Positions 1-9,842 of a stretch of DNA of 64,000 bases are shown one piece after another. This stretch comes from Paracoccus saliphilus (GTDB lineage: Bacteria > Pseudomonadota > Alphaproteobacteria > Rhodobacterales > Rhodobacteraceae): the NCBI RefSeq assembly GCF_028553805.1, contig NZ_CP067140.1, positions 124,001 through 188,000 of the forward strand. Direction: 5' to 3'. Within the stretch, counting starts at the first letter, position 1. The number at the start of each line of letters is the position of its first letter. Made by a program: the position numbers and the translations under genes. The notes beneath the pieces are model-generated. The model had not been told where the DNA came from. It saw only the letters and a program-made list of their open reading frames with translations, and searched no databases.

Positions 1-183
1 TAACGGCCTGTCCAGCCCCAGTGACTTGCGCACAGCAAGGACATCCTCGGGCGAGGCCTCGGGTCCGGCGACCAGTCGTGCGGGATCGCCCGGAAGCATA
101 TGCACAAAGGCGAAGACGCAGACGGTAACCATCAGGATCACCGGGATCGTTCCTACCAGCCGCTTTACGAGATAGCCAAGCAT
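1..183 (-). CDS. Peptide ABC transporter permease, DppB/GsiC family (N-terminal part)
   Basis: Only the first 61 codons lie in the window; the rest runs off the left edge. The start follows a purine-rich GAAAAGAG site. The fragment has a short basic N-terminus, one hydrophobic membrane segment (about residues 9-29), then LPGDPA and a stretch ending GLDRPL. That pattern is typical of the first subunit of dipeptide/oligopeptide importer permeases (BPD_transp_1 family). It lies 65 bp downstream of the substrate-binding protein gene on the same strand, so it should supply one membrane subunit of that importer; the partner permease probably lies beyond the edge. Confidence 0.85.
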   Translation of the reverse strand, partial: MLGYLVKRLVGTIPVILMVTVCVFAFVHMLPGDPARLVAGPEASPEDVLAVRKSLGLDRPL

Positions 184-248
184 GAAAACTCTTTTCAGTC
201 AGTTGATCGGAACCGGTCCAGAGAACCGGTTCCGTGTTTTACAGAGAA

Positions 249-1781
249 TTATTCAGTGAATTCCGCCTCTTCCAACAGGAAGCCGCGATCTGGGAGCATG
301 TGAACGCCCGTCACCGTATTGCTTTGGGCCGAGATGTTCTGCGCAGTTCCCAGGAAGATCCAGGGAGCACCCTCCCATGCCAGTTTCTGGGCATCGGCAT
401 AGAACTCGCCGCGCTTCTCTGGATCCGAAGTGCCGAGCGCACCTTCGATGGCGCTGTCGACCTCGGGGTCATTGTAATAGGCGACGTTGAACATCGCAGG
501 CGGGAAGCTTTCGCCATAAAGCAGCGGGCGAATGCCCCAATCCGCATCCCCGGTCGAGGACGACCAGCCGCCATAATACATCTGCACCTCGGCATCCTCG
601 GGCGTGTCCACCGACCAGATACGCTGCGTAGCGACGCCGGCCTCCAGCGGAACGACTTCTACTTCTACGCCGATCGGGGCAAGCTGTTGCTGGATGAACT
701 GTGCAGCGCGCAGGTTTTCGGTATTCGAAACGGCCCACAACTCAGCCTGGAAGCCGTCTTCAAGCCCTGCCTCTTTCAGCAATTCTTTCGCCTTGTCGGG
801 GTCATAGGCGTAATCCCCAGCCGGCACATGGAAGGCCAGCATTTCGGGGATGATCGAATCCGCCGGTTTGCACAACCCGCTAAAGGCAATCTTGCAATAG
901 GCTTCCTTGTCCACCGCGTAGTTCAGCGCCTGCCGGACCCGGACATCGTCAAAGGGTTCCTTGGTGTTGTTCAGCGCGACATAGTACTCGACGATGGAAT
1001 CCGTAGCCTCGACTGTCAGGGCCGGGTTCTTCTTGGCCGCCTCCAGCAATTCGGGCGGGAAGCCGGGGACGAATTGCGCCTCACCGGTTTGCAGCATGGC
1101 GAAGCGCGCTCCGGATTCGGGAACCGAGCGGATGGTAATCCCCTCGACCTTTGGCAGACCGTCCTTCCAGTAATCCTCGTTCCTGACGACTTCCAGCGTA
1201 TCGGCAGCCCAGTTCTTGAAGACGAAGGGGCCGGTACCGATCGGATTGCGGTCGATATCCTTGCCGTATTTTTCCAATGCCGCGGGCGAGATCATCATCG
1301 CACCAGGATGGGCGAGCGAGGCGATCATCGCACCGAAGGGTTCGTCGAGGACCAGCTTGACGGTGAGGTCATCGACGATCTGCACCTCTTTCACCATCGA
1401 GACAAGGCTGCGCCGCGACAGCCCGTTGTCGGGATTGGCAAGGCGTTCGATATTCACCTTGACCGCATCGGCGTTGAAATCGGTGCCGTCATGGAACTTG
1501 ATCCCCTGACGCAGCTTGATAGTGAACTCGGTGGCATCCTCGTTGCTGTCATAGCTTTCGGCCAGCAGCGGGATCAGTTTCATGTCCTCGTCGAAACCGA
1601 AAAGGCCTTGATAAACCAAGCGCAGCGAAGTCTGCGAAAGCGTATCGTTGACATTGGTCGGGTCCAGTCCGGTCAGGTTGTCCTTGATGGCAACGGTCAG
1701 GGGCTTGGCCCAGCCCGCGATTGGCAGAATTGTTGCCGCAGTCAGCGCGGTTATGGCCATGAGCGATTTAAGTTTCATCAT
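249..1781 (-). CDS. Peptide ABC transporter substrate-binding protein (SBP_bac_5 family)
   Basis: This 510-residue protein is a periplasmic receptor of the DppA/OppA/GsiB family. It begins with a clear Sec signal peptide (basic start, hydrophobic core, GWAKP cleavage region near residue 26). The mature part shows family features such as LVYQGLFGFDED, a KLRQGIKFHDGT block and RQALNYAVDKEAY. A GGAG ribosome site precedes two adjacent ATGs. Its length is usual for the family. It sits between a double ATPase and a permease in one operon headed by a D-aminotransferase-like gene and a DmpA-type peptidase, so I infer a ligand among short peptides, possibly containing D-residues. The ligand cannot be read from sequence. 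Confidence 0.93.
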   Translation of the reverse strand: MMKLKSLMAITALTAATILPIAGWAKPLTVAIKDNLTGLDPTNVNDTLSQTSLRLVYQGLFGFDEDMKLIPLLAESYDSNEDATEFTIKLRQGIKFHDGTDFNADAVKVNIERLANPDNGLSRRSLVSMVKEVQIVDDLTVKLVLDEPFGAMIASLAHPGAMMISPAALEKYGKDIDRNPIGTGPFVFKNWAADTLEVVRNEDYWKDGLPKVEGITIRSVPESGARFAMLQTGEAQFVPGFPPELLEAAKKNPALTVEATDSIVEYYVALNNTKEPFDDVRVRQALNYAVDKEAYCKIAFSGLCKPADSIIPEMLAFHVPAGDYAYDPDKAKELLKEAGLEDGFQAELWAVSNTENLRAAQFIQQQLAPIGVEVEVVPLEAGVATQRIWSVDTPEDAEVQMYYGGWSSSTGDADWGIRPLLYGESFPPAMFNVAYYNDPEVDSAIEGALGTSDPEKRGEFYADAQKLAWEGAPWIFLGTAQNISAQSNTVTGVHMLPDRGFLLEEAEFTE

Positions 1782-1798
1782 GTTCTCCTTCCTGATGG

Positions 1799-3676
1799 TC
1801 AGTTGAAGTCGCCGATCGGATGACGAGCGACGAAATGTCCGGGTTCGACCTGCACCAGCGGTTCGACGACCGGCATATCGCCGGGCGCCCGGACCGGGCT
1901 GGGGATCTCGCCTTCGATCAGCGGCCGGTTCCGGTCGCGCCGTGCGGGTGAGGCGATTGGCACGGCGGATAGAAGTCGCCGGGTGTAAGGATGTTGGGGA
2001 TTCTCGAATACTTGCTGACGGTCGCCCAGCTCCACGATCTGGCCCAGATACATCACGGCGACGCGATGCGAGACCCGCTCGATCACGGCCATGTCGTGGC
2101 TGATGAAGATATAGGACAGGCCGCGTTTTTCCTGTAATTCCATCAGCAGGTTCACCACCTGCGCCTGGATCGAGACATCCAGAGCCGCCACCGCCTCGTC
2201 GGTGATCAGGATGTCCGGATCACCGGCCAGCGCGCGCGCGATGCAAATCCGCTGCCGCTGCCCGCCCGAGAACTGGTGCGGATAGCGGCGGGCGTGTTCG
2301 GGCTGCAGTCCCACGTCGCGCAATAGCTGCGCAACCCGGTCCTGCAACTCGGATTTGGCCGCAAGCCCGTGGGTGATTAACGGTTCCGCAATAGAGAAGC
2401 CGACGGTCAGGCGCGGGTCCAGCGAAGCAAACGGGTCCTGGAACACATATTGTATCTTGCGCCGGATGGCCTTCTTTTCGGCATCGGGGAGCGCGAGGAT
2501 ATCCCGGCCCTGATAAAGCACTTCGCCGCTATTGGCCTCTTCCAGCATCATGATGCTGCGCCCGGTCGTCGATTTACCGCAACCGGATTCGCCCACCAGA
2601 GCCAGTGTCTCGCCCGGTCGCAGATCGAAATTCACATGTTCGACGGCGTGAACGCGACCGGAAACGCGGGAAAAGAGGCCCTTGCGGATATCGAAGCGTG
2701 TCACCAGATCGCGCACCTCCAGCACCGGGCTGTCCGAGGTGATCGTGTCTTGTGGCGGGTATTCCTCGAAGCCAGAAGCCTGCCGGTAATCGCCATCCGC
2801 CTTGAGCAGCGGGAAGCGGCGCGGCAGGTCCTGCTCCTTCAGCGCACCGAGGCGCGGCACAGCGGCAAGCAGTGCCTTGGTATAGGGATGTTGCGGAGCG
2901 TCGAATATCTTCTCGACGGAACCTTCCTCGACCTTTTCGCCGTGGCGCATCACCAGCACTCGATCTGCGACTTCGGCCACAACGCCCATGTCATGCGTGA
3001 TGAACAGGACCGACATGTCCATTTCTTCCTGCAGCAAGCGGATCAGCCGCAGGATCTGCGCCTGTATGGTCACGTCCAGCGCCGTTGTCGGCTCGTCCGC
3101 GATCAGCAGGCGCGGCTTGCAGGACAGCGCCATGGCGATCATCACCCGCTGGCGCATCCCGCCGGACAATTGGTGCGGGTGGCGATCCATGATGCTTTTC
3201 GCATCGGGAATGCGGACCTTTTCCAGCATCCGCAATGCCTCGGCCCGCGCCGCTTTCATCGAGCATTTCTCGTGCAGACGCACGGCCTCGGCGATCTGTT
3301 CGCCCACGGTGAAGACCGGGTTCAACGAGGTCATCGGCTCCTGGAAGATCATGGCGATATCCCTGCCGCGGATGTCCTCCATCTCTTTCAGCGAATACCT
3401 GGTCAGATCGTTCGTCTGGCCATCACGGTCGGTGAAACGAACGGCACCTTCAGCTATGCGTCCGCCGCCATATTCGACCAGTCGCATGATCGCCAGTGAA
3501 GTGACGGATTTGCCGGAGCCGGATTCCCCCACGACGGCAAGCGTTTCACCCGGAGCGATGCTGAAGGACAGGTCGTTGACCGCGCGAAAGCTACCTTCGT
3601 CCCCATCGAAATTGACGCAGACATTCTCGACGCTGATGATCGGTGTGCGGGCAGATTCCCGAGAGCTCACTGGCAT
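1799..3676 (-). CDS. Fused dual ABC transporter ATPase for peptide import
   Basis: This 625-residue protein carries two complete ABC ATPase domains in tandem, as in GsiA and other one-chain DppDF fusions. The first half has Walker A GESGSGKS and signature LSGGMRQR; the second has GESGCGKS and FSGGQRQR. Each has a Walker B aspartate (LLIADEP, ILITDEA) and an H-loop histidine. Each half ends in the oligopeptide-transporter region typical of this subfamily ([16 protein letters not shown]). I chose the ATG at 3676 because GAAGGAAG lies just before it; the frame stays open upstream but would run into the peptidase gene. It energises the importer whose receptor and permease follow. Confidence 0.93.
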   Translation of the reverse strand: MPVSSRESARTPIISVENVCVNFDGDEGSFRAVNDLSFSIAPGETLAVVGESGSGKSVTSLAIMRLVEYGGGRIAEGAVRFTDRDGQTNDLTRYSLKEMEDIRGRDIAMIFQEPMTSLNPVFTVGEQIAEAVRLHEKCSMKAARAEALRMLEKVRIPDAKSIMDRHPHQLSGGMRQRVMIAMALSCKPRLLIADEPTTALDVTIQAQILRLIRLLQEEMDMSVLFITHDMGVVAEVADRVLVMRHGEKVEEGSVEKIFDAPQHPYTKALLAAVPRLGALKEQDLPRRFPLLKADGDYRQASGFEEYPPQDTITSDSPVLEVRDLVTRFDIRKGLFSRVSGRVHAVEHVNFDLRPGETLALVGESGCGKSTTGRSIMMLEEANSGEVLYQGRDILALPDAEKKAIRRKIQYVFQDPFASLDPRLTVGFSIAEPLITHGLAAKSELQDRVAQLLRDVGLQPEHARRYPHQFSGGQRQRICIARALAGDPDILITDEAVAALDVSIQAQVVNLLMELQEKRGLSYIFISHDMAVIERVSHRVAVMYLGQIVELGDRQQVFENPQHPYTRRLLSAVPIASPARRDRNRPLIEGEIPSPVRAPGDMPVVEPLVQVEPGHFVARHPIGDFN

Positions 3677-3743
3677 CTGGCTTCCTTCGAATAGGGCCTG
3701 TCGCGGCCCGGTATTTTCATTCTTGAGCGGGGCGTCTGGACCG

Positions 3744-4769
3744 TCATGCATTGGCATTGAACCAATCCGACAGAAGCGGGCGAGTGGCTCCTTCCTGCCC
3801 TTCGACAGCGGTTGCCGCGCAAAGAGCATTCAACACCGCCTCTTCGGTGGCTTCGCAGGCGGCCCGGAACATGTCATCGATATGGCTGTCATGCAGACGC
3901 TGCATCGAAAGAACGTCCTGCTCGATGTCATGGGGAATACGGTTTGCCGTGGTGAAGCCCAGAACGATGTCCCCGCTGCCATGGCCCCAAAAAGCCCCGA
4001 GCCGAGCAATCCCCGCCCCGGCTCGTCGGCAAATCCGCTGCAACTGGCGCTGATCGACCGGCATATCGGTCGCCAGAACCACGATGATCGACCCACTCTC
4101 GGGGCGCGAAGGCTGGCGTGGGTCGGGACGTTGACCATCGGGAAGGACCAGATCTCCGGCCCGCCCGAAATTCGCCAGCACCAGTGCGCCAAGATGCCGT
4201 GTTGTGCCGGATATGTTCAGCTGGCGCGAGGAACTGCCGATCCCGCCCTTGAAGCCGAAACAGGTCATCCCGGTGCCAGCGCCGATCGATCCCTCGGCGA
4301 AATCCGCTCCTGCGGCGTCCATGGCGGCGATGGCATCGGCCTCGGTCACAGCCATGGCCTGAATATCCGACAAGCTTCCATCGTTACATTCGCCGACCAC
4401 CGCATTCACCGTCGATGTCTGGCGTCCGATATCGGGGTTCTCGGCCACCATCCGCCCGATCAGCGCATCGACGCAGCGTCCGACTCCGAAGGTGTTGGTC
4501 AGCAGGACCGGCGTTTCCAGCAGGCCCAGCTCGGCCAACTGCACGAGCCCTGCGCTTTTGCCGAAACCGTTTACGACCTCGGCCGCTGCTGTAAGTTTCT
4601 GCCGGAACAGATTGCCTGGTTGCGGCAAGATCGCGGTCACTCCGGTATTCACTGAACCGCGCCGGATCGTCCGATGCCCAACCGCGACTCCCGGAACATC
4701 GGTGATCGAATTGCGCGTGCCCGGAGGCAAAAGCCCCGGACCCTCAGCGAAATCCCGATATCGCGCCAT
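3744..4769 (-). CDS. P1 (S58) family aminopeptidase, DmpA/BapA-like
   Basis: This 341-residue protein belongs to the DmpA family of self-cleaving N-terminal nucleophile aminopeptidases. Known members release D-residues, L-residues or beta-amino acids from peptide N-termini. Visible motifs are [12 protein letters not shown] near the N-terminus, GECNDG mid-protein, the maturation region [10 protein letters not shown] and [11 protein letters not shown] in the C-terminal half. By analogy with DmpA, cleavage before a serine of the SSS run would expose the nucleophile; the exact residue is inferred. The ATG at 4769 follows a strong GGGGAGG site; an upstream in-frame ATG at 4820 lacks one. Its place between an aminotransferase-IV gene and a peptide importer suggests intracellular peptide hydrolysis. 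D-specificity is inference from context. Confidence 0.9.
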   Translation of the reverse strand: MARYRDFAEGPGLLPPGTRNSITDVPGVAVGHRTIRRGSVNTGVTAILPQPGNLFRQKLTAAAEVVNGFGKSAGLVQLAELGLLETPVLLTNTFGVGRCVDALIGRMVAENPDIGRQTSTVNAVVGECNDGSLSDIQAMAVTEADAIAAMDAAGADFAEGSIGAGTGMTCFGFKGGIGSSSRQLNISGTTRHLGALVLANFGRAGDLVLPDGQRPDPRQPSRPESGSIIVVLATDMPVDQRQLQRICRRAGAGIARLGAFWGHGSGDIVLGFTTANRIPHDIEQDVLSMQRLHDSHIDDMFRAACEATEEAVLNALCAATAVEGQEGATRPLLSDWFNANA

Positions 4770-4816
4770 CTTGCCTCCCCCTGTCAGGTGATCCGATTGC
4801 CGGTCCGTTCCGTGAT

Positions 4817-5680
4817 TCATTCGACCGGTTCAACCCGAATTCCTGCGGTCTGCAGATAAAGCTCCTGAAGATGCCGGGTCGCGGGACCGGGACGTCCGTC
4901 ACCGATCATGCGCTCGCCGATCCGCACCACTGGCTGAACCAGGCTGGAGGCGCTTGTCAGGAAGGCTTCTTCTGCCTCTTGCGCCTCGGCAATGGTAAAC
5001 GCCCGTTCTTCGAAACGCAGCCCGCGCGCCTCGATCAGCTTTAACACCGCTTGTCGCGTGCAGCCGGGAAGCGTGGAATGGGAATTGGGGCGTGTCACGA
5101 TCGTACCTTCGGTGGTCAGGATGAAGGCGGTGGATGATGCGCCCTCCGTAATCTGCCCATCCTCATGCAGCCAGACATCGTCGAAACCCTGTGCATGGGC
5201 AGCCTGCTTTGCCAACACCTGCCCCAGAAGCATGCTTGTCTTGATGTCCCGGCGGTCCCAACGCGGGTCAGGCATCAGAGCGACCGAGATCCCGTTGCGT
5301 TGGGCGGGTGTGTCCCGCAGGTTCCTGGGTTGGGTGAAGGCCACGAAATTCGGAACAATCTCTGCAGCGGGCAGGAAATCCCGTTCGGCCGTCCCACGCG
5401 AGACCTGCAGATAGATGGTGCCATCGCTCATGCCGTTGCGGCGGATCAATTCCGCCTGCACCTGGCGGATTCCGTCCAGGGGTAACGGCATCGGGATGTC
5501 GATTGCGGCCAACGAGCGTTCCAGCCGTGCCAGATGCAGGTCGTTATCTATGAGTTGTCCGCCGATCATCGCGGTCACTTCGTAGATCGCGTCCCCGAAC
5601 AGAAAGCCGCGATCCATGACGGGAATCACGGCTTCGCTTTCGGCCAGATAGCCCCCGTTCACATAGATTTGCCGCGTCAT
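4817..5680 (-). CDS. Class IV aminotransferase, D-amino-acid transaminase-like
   Basis: This 287-residue cytosolic PLP enzyme matches D-amino acid aminotransferase in length and layout: DRGFLFGDAIYEV near residue 23, the RDIKTSML block with the likely Schiff-base lysine, and the cofactor-binding EGASSTAF segment. D-aminotransferases move the amino group of D-amino acids to 2-oxoglutarate. Branched-chain aminotransferase and aminodeoxychorismate lyase share the fold, but the sequence and the DmpA-type peptidase downstream favour the D-type. It is the first gene of the leftward operon, 128 bp from the divergent LysR gene. A GAGGGATAGGA ribosome site precedes the start. Confidence 0.85.
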   Translation of the reverse strand: MTRQIYVNGGYLAESEAVIPVMDRGFLFGDAIYEVTAMIGGQLIDNDLHLARLERSLAAIDIPMPLPLDGIRQVQAELIRRNGMSDGTIYLQVSRGTAERDFLPAAEIVPNFVAFTQPRNLRDTPAQRNGISVALMPDPRWDRRDIKTSMLLGQVLAKQAAHAQGFDDVWLHEDGQITEGASSTAFILTTEGTIVTRPNSHSTLPGCTRQAVLKLIEARGLRFEERAFTIAEAQEAEEAFLTSASSLVQPVVRIGERMIGDGRPGPATRHLQELYLQTAGIRVEPVE

Positions 5681-5782
5681 TCCTATCCCTCGTCTTCAAA
5701 GTCGCGCGATAATCAAGTCTTGAGTCCGTATTGGCCAATGCCAGTTCCGGCAAAGAACATTCCATTTCTGCATAGTTTTTAT

Positions 5783-5795
5783 TAATCAACGGTTA
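5783..5795. promoter_or_regulatory. Candidate LysR-type operator (T-N11-A box)
   Basis: The 13 bases TAATCAACGGTTA form a T-N11-A box with inverted TAA/TTA arms, the general shape of a LysR-family binding site. It sits in the AT-rich intergenic space between the divergent aminotransferase-led operon and the lysR gene. That placement suits control of both directions. Such boxes are short and can occur by chance. Confidence 0.35.
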
Positions 5796-5828
5796 ACACC
5801 GGAAAAAATGCACATCTGGAGACGCAAT

Positions 5829-6776
5829 GTGGAACTGAAATGGCTGGAAGACTTCGTCATGCTCGCGAACACTGCCAGCTTTTCGCGCGCGGCCGAAGCG
5901 CGGAATGTCACCCAATCCGCGTTCAGCCGTCGAATCAAGCAGCTTGAGGCATGGGTCGGAGCGCCATTGGTCAGCCGTGCCAGCCTTCCGGCCGAGCTGA
6001 CCGAGGAAGGGCGGACATTCTTGCCCGTCGCACAGGAAACCATCCGGGCTTTACACAATCTGCGTGACACCCTGCATCCCGAACAGGAGGCGCGGGAAAA
6101 GCGGATCACCTTTGCGGCGTTACATACGCTGACAGTGACGTTCTTGCCGGAGCTGCTTGAACAGGCACGCAGGAAGTTGCCTGATTTGCTGAGTGCGATC
6201 ATCCCTGATCGGGGGGGCATAGAGGCAAACCTTGATACACTGGTAAGTGGCGAGGTCGATCTGTTCCTGACCTATGCCCATCCCTTCGTGCCGATGCTGC
6301 TGGACCCGACTGCATTCGAATGGCGGAGATTGGGCACGGAAACCTTGGTTCCGGTGGCGGCACCGGAACTCAATCTGGCGGCAGCTCCGCACAATCATGA
6401 CGAGGGGCTCATCGAACAGGCGATCCGCCTCGGGGTCCCGCTTCCCTATCTGGATTATGGAAGCAGTTCCTTTTTCGGCGTTGCCCTGCAAAGGATCTTC
6501 GGTCGTTCGCCCGGTATGGAGCGGCAAGTCGTTCACCAAAGCACCATCAGCGACGGTTTAAGGCAATGCGCCTTGGCCGGTTGGGGGGTCTGTTGGCTGC
6601 CAGAGGCGTTGATCCGTCGTGATCTCGAGGTCGGACGGCTGATCCGGGCCAGTAATCAACGCGAATGGACCCTGCCTATCGAGATCCGCATTTATCGTCA
6701 CCGTGAAACCACCCGGGCAATCGTTGACGATTTCTGGAGACTCATCAACGAGCAACGCTGCGCGGGCCTGTCGTGA
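5829..6776 (+). CDS. LysR-family transcriptional regulator
   Basis: This regulator of about 315 residues has the LysR layout: an N-terminal winged helix-turn-helix (FSRAAEARNVTQSAFSRRIK) and a periplasmic-binding-like effector domain. I prefer the GTG at 5829 because GGAGA lies 6 bases upstream and family members normally begin M-x-L-K-W-L-x-D-F; an ATG at 5808 would add seven residues. It is divergent from the aminotransferase/peptidase/importer operon with a shared 128-bp control region, so it probably regulates that operon in response to a peptide or amino acid. A perfect inverted repeat just after the stop may be its terminator. Confidence 0.9.
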   Translation: MELKWLEDFVMLANTASFSRAAEARNVTQSAFSRRIKQLEAWVGAPLVSRASLPAELTEEGRTFLPVAQETIRALHNLRDTLHPEQEAREKRITFAALHTLTVTFLPELLEQARRKLPDLLSAIIPDRGGIEANLDTLVSGEVDLFLTYAHPFVPMLLDPTAFEWRRLGTETLVPVAAPELNLAAAPHNHDEGLIEQAIRLGVPLPYLDYGSSSFFGVALQRIFGRSPGMERQVVHQSTISDGLRQCALAGWGVCWLPEALIRRDLEVGRLIRASNQREWTLPIEIRIYRHRETTRAIVDDFWRLINEQRCAGLS

Positions 6777-6785
6777 ATGTCCGAA

Positions 6786-6807
6786 TGCCCGGCGATCTCG
6801 CCGGGCA
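6786..6807 (+). terminator. Inverted repeat after lysR, possible terminator
   Basis: A perfect 10-bp inverted repeat (TGCCCGGCGA and its complement) with a 2-base centre begins 10 bases after the lysR stop. The stem is strong but no T-run follows, so it may end transcription weakly or protect the mRNA 3' end. Confidence 0.5.
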
Positions 6808-7461
6808 GGACAGCCGTGTCTCTATTTCAGTACGCACGGACCAGCCGGGCCGTTGAAGATAGCAGGCCCATGACGCCGTGCCGGTCATGGAAAGCGGATC
6901 ATCCTGCCTGATGGAGCACAGCTCGTCACGGATTTCTCGTGTCGCGAGATGGTTGCCAGGATGTTCCTCCAGCCCGGTATCCTCATGAATCCGATAGCTC
7001 GTCACCCCTTGCTCATATCGCGCTCGACCGTTCGCCGTGTCTCACCCGGCAGATGCTGTATGTAATCGGGCAGTGGATCCGGATTTTCCGGGGCGGGCAG
7101 GATGATCGGCCCGCAATCAATGATCGCCGAAACCATTCTGACACCGTTTGGTGAGTATCAACATGTCTATTTGAAAGGCATCACGATTGGAGTTTCATGG
7201 CGCAAGGAAAATCTTCCCTACAGCTCGCGCATGATCTGGCGATATCTGGGGCGTGATGTCGACTACCGTATCTTGTTGCGAAACTGCGGCATCTTGCCAG
7301 TCGACTCTCGTCAGTTGCCACCGACGGTGCGTAATTTCCTGGATCCGCAGCTTTCGGAATGCCAGACAATCCCGACCATGTGATGAATGTCGATGATGGA
7401 TGAAGGCTCGCCATGATCGGAAGTACCAACACTGCGGATAGCGATCACGGTGCAACAAGTA
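6808..7461. other. No intact gene; possible decayed coding remnants
   Basis: About 650 bases between the lysR terminator and the end of the ROK gene hold no convincing complete gene. On the minus strand, 7136-7002 encodes 44 residues, including ENPDPLPDY and GETRRTVERD, that look protein-like. It ends in a GTGA overlap with a second frame starting at 7005. That frame looks coding (HPGNHLATREIRDEL) until about 6897, where a one-frame change leads into GVMGLLSSTARLVRAY and a stop near 6832. The pattern suggests a degraded gene. I do not recognise the parent family, and random frames remain possible. Confidence 0.3.
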
Positions 7462-8580
7462 TCAGCTTTTGCACAGCGCCCCGTCCGGTTGGAAGAAATG
7501 TGACAACGGGAGTGCCGCCGCGCCAAGAACACGGGCTGTTCGCCCCATACTGCCTTCCATAACATGTGGGCGGTCGATTCCCTCGGCGGGCAATGCGGCC
7601 AATGCTTTGCGAGTCGCTTCGACAAGGCGGGTTCGTGTCGCGGGGGGGACGGCGCCATCGATGACCACCAGGGGAAAATCTACAATCGAGACCGCGGCCA
7701 GGGCGGTGAATGCCAATGCTTCTCCAGCCTCTTCTGCCCATGCGTATTCGACAGTTTCGTCAGGGTCCCATCCCGAGTCATCTGGCGGAAGAGGTCTGCC
7801 GAGGCGACGTTCCAGCACGGCGACAGAAGCTCGATCCAGAAGTTGTTCGCCGCCGGGTAAAAGAGTTGAGCCAAGAGCCGCCGCGTTTCGCCGCGGTCCA
7901 AACCGCAAGTTTCCGTCCAGGACAATCCCGCCGCCAGGAAAATGCGCGATGTAGATATGCAGAAAATCCGCGGGAAGACTATTTCGTCCGAAGATCAGTT
8001 CGGCCCCGCAAGCCGTAGTTGCGTCGTTCTCCAGGAAGATCGGGAAGGGCAGTTCACGCCCCAGCTCACCGCGAAGATCGAATCCGCGCCAATCGACCAT
8101 CTCTTCGCCCCAATCCCAGAGCCGGAAAGGTGTAGCGATTCCCAGCCCCGTGATTCGTTCTCGCATGTTCGGTGACAATGAGGAATGGAATGTGGCAATC
8201 CCGTGATGCGCAAAATTAAGGACCCGATCTGGGGTCAGATTCGGCAATACCTCCTGCCGGTGGAGTTTTATCTGTCCGGTAAAGTCCACCAAGGCAAGCT
8301 CGACGAGTTTTCTGCCCAGTTTCAGGCCAAGGAACAGGGCGCCATCAGGTGCGAGGGAAAGCGGCGTGGAAGGTTGGCCAACCTTCCCCCTTACGACCTC
8401 CTGCTCTGTCAATAATCCATTTTTTATCAGTTTTCTAGTAAGGTTTGTCATGGCTTGTGCCGAGACGCCCGTCGCTTGCGCCAATGCTGCGCGAGGCATG
8501 GGGCCGTGTCGTCGTATGAGTGCGAGGATCGAACGTTCGTTCCGGCTGAGCCCGTCGGGATGTTCGCGATCATTCGGCAT
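7462..8580 (-). CDS. ROK-family transcriptional regulator, probable repressor of the frc operon
   Basis: This 372-residue protein joins an N-terminal winged helix-turn-helix (about residues 10-60, with RAALAQATGVSAQAM) to a ROK sugar-kinase-like domain. The kinase part looks non-catalytic: the DxGxT phosphate loop is replaced by LGLKLG and the usual ROK zinc-binding cysteines are missing. That fits a sugar-sensing regulator like Mlc, NagC or XylR rather than a kinase. The start at 8580 has a GGGAG site 8 bases upstream; ATGs further upstream lack one. It is divergent from a fructose-type ABC operon, which it most likely controls. Confidence 0.9.
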   Translation of the reverse strand: MPNDREHPDGLSRNERSILALIRRHGPMPRAALAQATGVSAQAMTNLTRKLIKNGLLTEQEVVRGKVGQPSTPLSLAPDGALFLGLKLGRKLVELALVDFTGQIKLHRQEVLPNLTPDRVLNFAHHGIATFHSSLSPNMRERITGLGIATPFRLWDWGEEMVDWRGFDLRGELGRELPFPIFLENDATTACGAELIFGRNSLPADFLHIYIAHFPGGGIVLDGNLRFGPRRNAAALGSTLLPGGEQLLDRASVAVLERRLGRPLPPDDSGWDPDETVEYAWAEEAGEALAFTALAAVSIVDFPLVVIDGAVPPATRTRLVEATRKALAALPAEGIDRPHVMEGSMGRTARVLGAAALPLSHFFQPDGALCKS

Positions 8581-8599
8581 GTTGAAGTCTCCCTTTTCC

Positions 8600-8609
8600 T
8601 TATTAATAA
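8600..8609. promoter_or_regulatory. AT palindrome, candidate ROK operator
   Basis: TTATTAATAA is a perfect 10-bp palindrome in the 120-bp space between the ROK regulator and frcB. NagC/Mlc-type ROK regulators bind AT-rich inverted repeats with TTATT/AATAA halves, so the site is a reasonable operator candidate. It could equally be a -10 element for the regulator gene. Confidence 0.3.
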
Positions 8610-8623
8610 ACATGATTGAGTTA

Positions 8624-8652
8624 TTGACAAGTGGTGCCTTGCAATGCTTATT
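8624..8652 (+). promoter_or_regulatory. Candidate promoter for frcBCA
   Basis: A perfect TTGACA -35 hexamer (8624-8629) is followed after 17 bases by a weak CTTATT -10-like hexamer, about 50 bases before the frcB start. The spacing is ideal but the -10 match is poor. Confidence 0.35.
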
Positions 8653-8700
8653 TCCGATAGATCGGGCAGCCAGCCCGCTTGTGATGGAGGAGATCACGTC

Positions 8701-9729
8701 ATGCGTAAATCAACTATTATTCGCCTTTCCCTGGCGGCATCCGTGCTTGCGGCAAGCGCTGGTTTGGCGCAGGCACAAGAGCCGGCGAAGGCCTGTCTTA
8801 TTACCAAGACGGATACCAATCCGTTCTTCGTCAAGATGCGGGAGGGCGCGAGTGCGAAGGCCGACGAGCTCGGTATCGAACTCAACACCTTTGCCGGCAA
8901 GCTCGATGGCGACAATGAAACGCAGGTTGCCGCGATAGAGACCTGTATCGCCAGCGGAGCCAAGGGTATCCTGATCACGCCGTCCAACAGTTCGGCCATT
9001 GTCGACTCTGTCCAGCAGGCGCGCGACGCCGGCATTCTGGTCATTGCTCTCGATACGCCGCTCGATCCGATCGACGCGGCGGACATGACCTTCGCGACCG
9101 ACAATTTCCTCGCCGGCGAATTGATCGGGCAATGGGCAAAGGCAACGATGGGAGATGCGGCGGCCGATGCCAAGATTGCCCTGCTCAATATCGATATTGC
9201 CCAGCCAAGCGTCGGCGTGCTGCGCAACCAGGGATTCCTGACGGGGTTCGGTATCGATGTCGGTGATCCGAACAAATGGGGTGACGAGGAAGATCCCCGT
9301 ATCGTCGGCAATGACGTGACACAGGGCAACGAAGAGGGTGGCCGCAAGGCGATGGAGAACCTGCTTGTGCAGGAGCCTTTCATCGACATGGTCTATACTG
9401 TCAACGAACCCGCTGCGGCAGGGGCCTATGAAGCTCTCAAGGCCGTCGGGCGCGAAAGTGACGTGACCATCGTGTCTGTGGACGGAGGCTGTCCCGGGGT
9501 GGAGAATGTCGAGGCCGGGGTGATCGGCGCGACCTCGCAGCAATACCCGCTGTTGATGGCCTCCAAGGGGATCGAGGCAATTGCCGCTTTCGTCGATGAC
9601 GGTACCAAGCCGACGGCGACAGAGGGGAAGAACTTCTTCGATACGGGAGTTGAACTGGTTACCGATGCGCCCGCCGAGGGGATAGAGTCGATCTCTGTCG
9701 CCGAGGGCAAGGAACTGTGCTGGGGCTGA
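8701..9729 (+). CDS. frcB: Sugar ABC transporter substrate-binding protein, FrcB-like
   Basis: This 342-residue periplasmic protein belongs to the ribose-type sugar receptors (Peripla_BP_4). It has a signal peptide ending in an AxA-type site (GLAQAQE, about residue 23) and then [14 protein letters not shown], which closely resembles FrcB, the fructose receptor of Sinorhizobium. The start at 8701 follows GGAGGAG; an in-frame ATG 57 bases upstream has no such site. Permease and ATPase genes follow in order and a ROK regulator diverges, as expected for a fructose/ribose importer. Fructose is the likeliest ligand, with ribose or mannose as alternatives. Confidence 0.88.
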   Translation: MRKSTIIRLSLAASVLAASAGLAQAQEPAKACLITKTDTNPFFVKMREGASAKADELGIELNTFAGKLDGDNETQVAAIETCIASGAKGILITPSNSSAIVDSVQQARDAGILVIALDTPLDPIDAADMTFATDNFLAGELIGQWAKATMGDAAADAKIALLNIDIAQPSVGVLRNQGFLTGFGIDVGDPNKWGDEEDPRIVGNDVTQGNEEGGRKAMENLLVQEPFIDMVYTVNEPAAAGAYEALKAVGRESDVTIVSVDGGCPGVENVEAGVIGATSQQYPLLMASKGIEAIAAFVDDGTKPTATEGKNFFDTGVELVTDAPAEGIESISVAEGKELCWG

Positions 9730-9842
9730 TGCCACGACCGTGATCTATCCTAACGCCGTGGGTACTGGGGGCAGGCCTCCGCTTGCCCCTTCTACTTAAC
9801 CGTTCCGCCGTGGCGCTGGCCGCGGGCACAAGGGAGGAACGC

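Noticed and set aside
234..1823. A 529-codon plus-strand frame opposite the peptide receptor gene
   Set aside because: The minus strand encodes a full SBP_bac_5 protein with a signal peptide; the plus frame has no motif.
7102..7383. A 93-codon plus-strand frame in the gene-free stretch
   Set aside because: No ribosome site, no recognisable motif, and it overlaps more protein-like minus-strand remnants.
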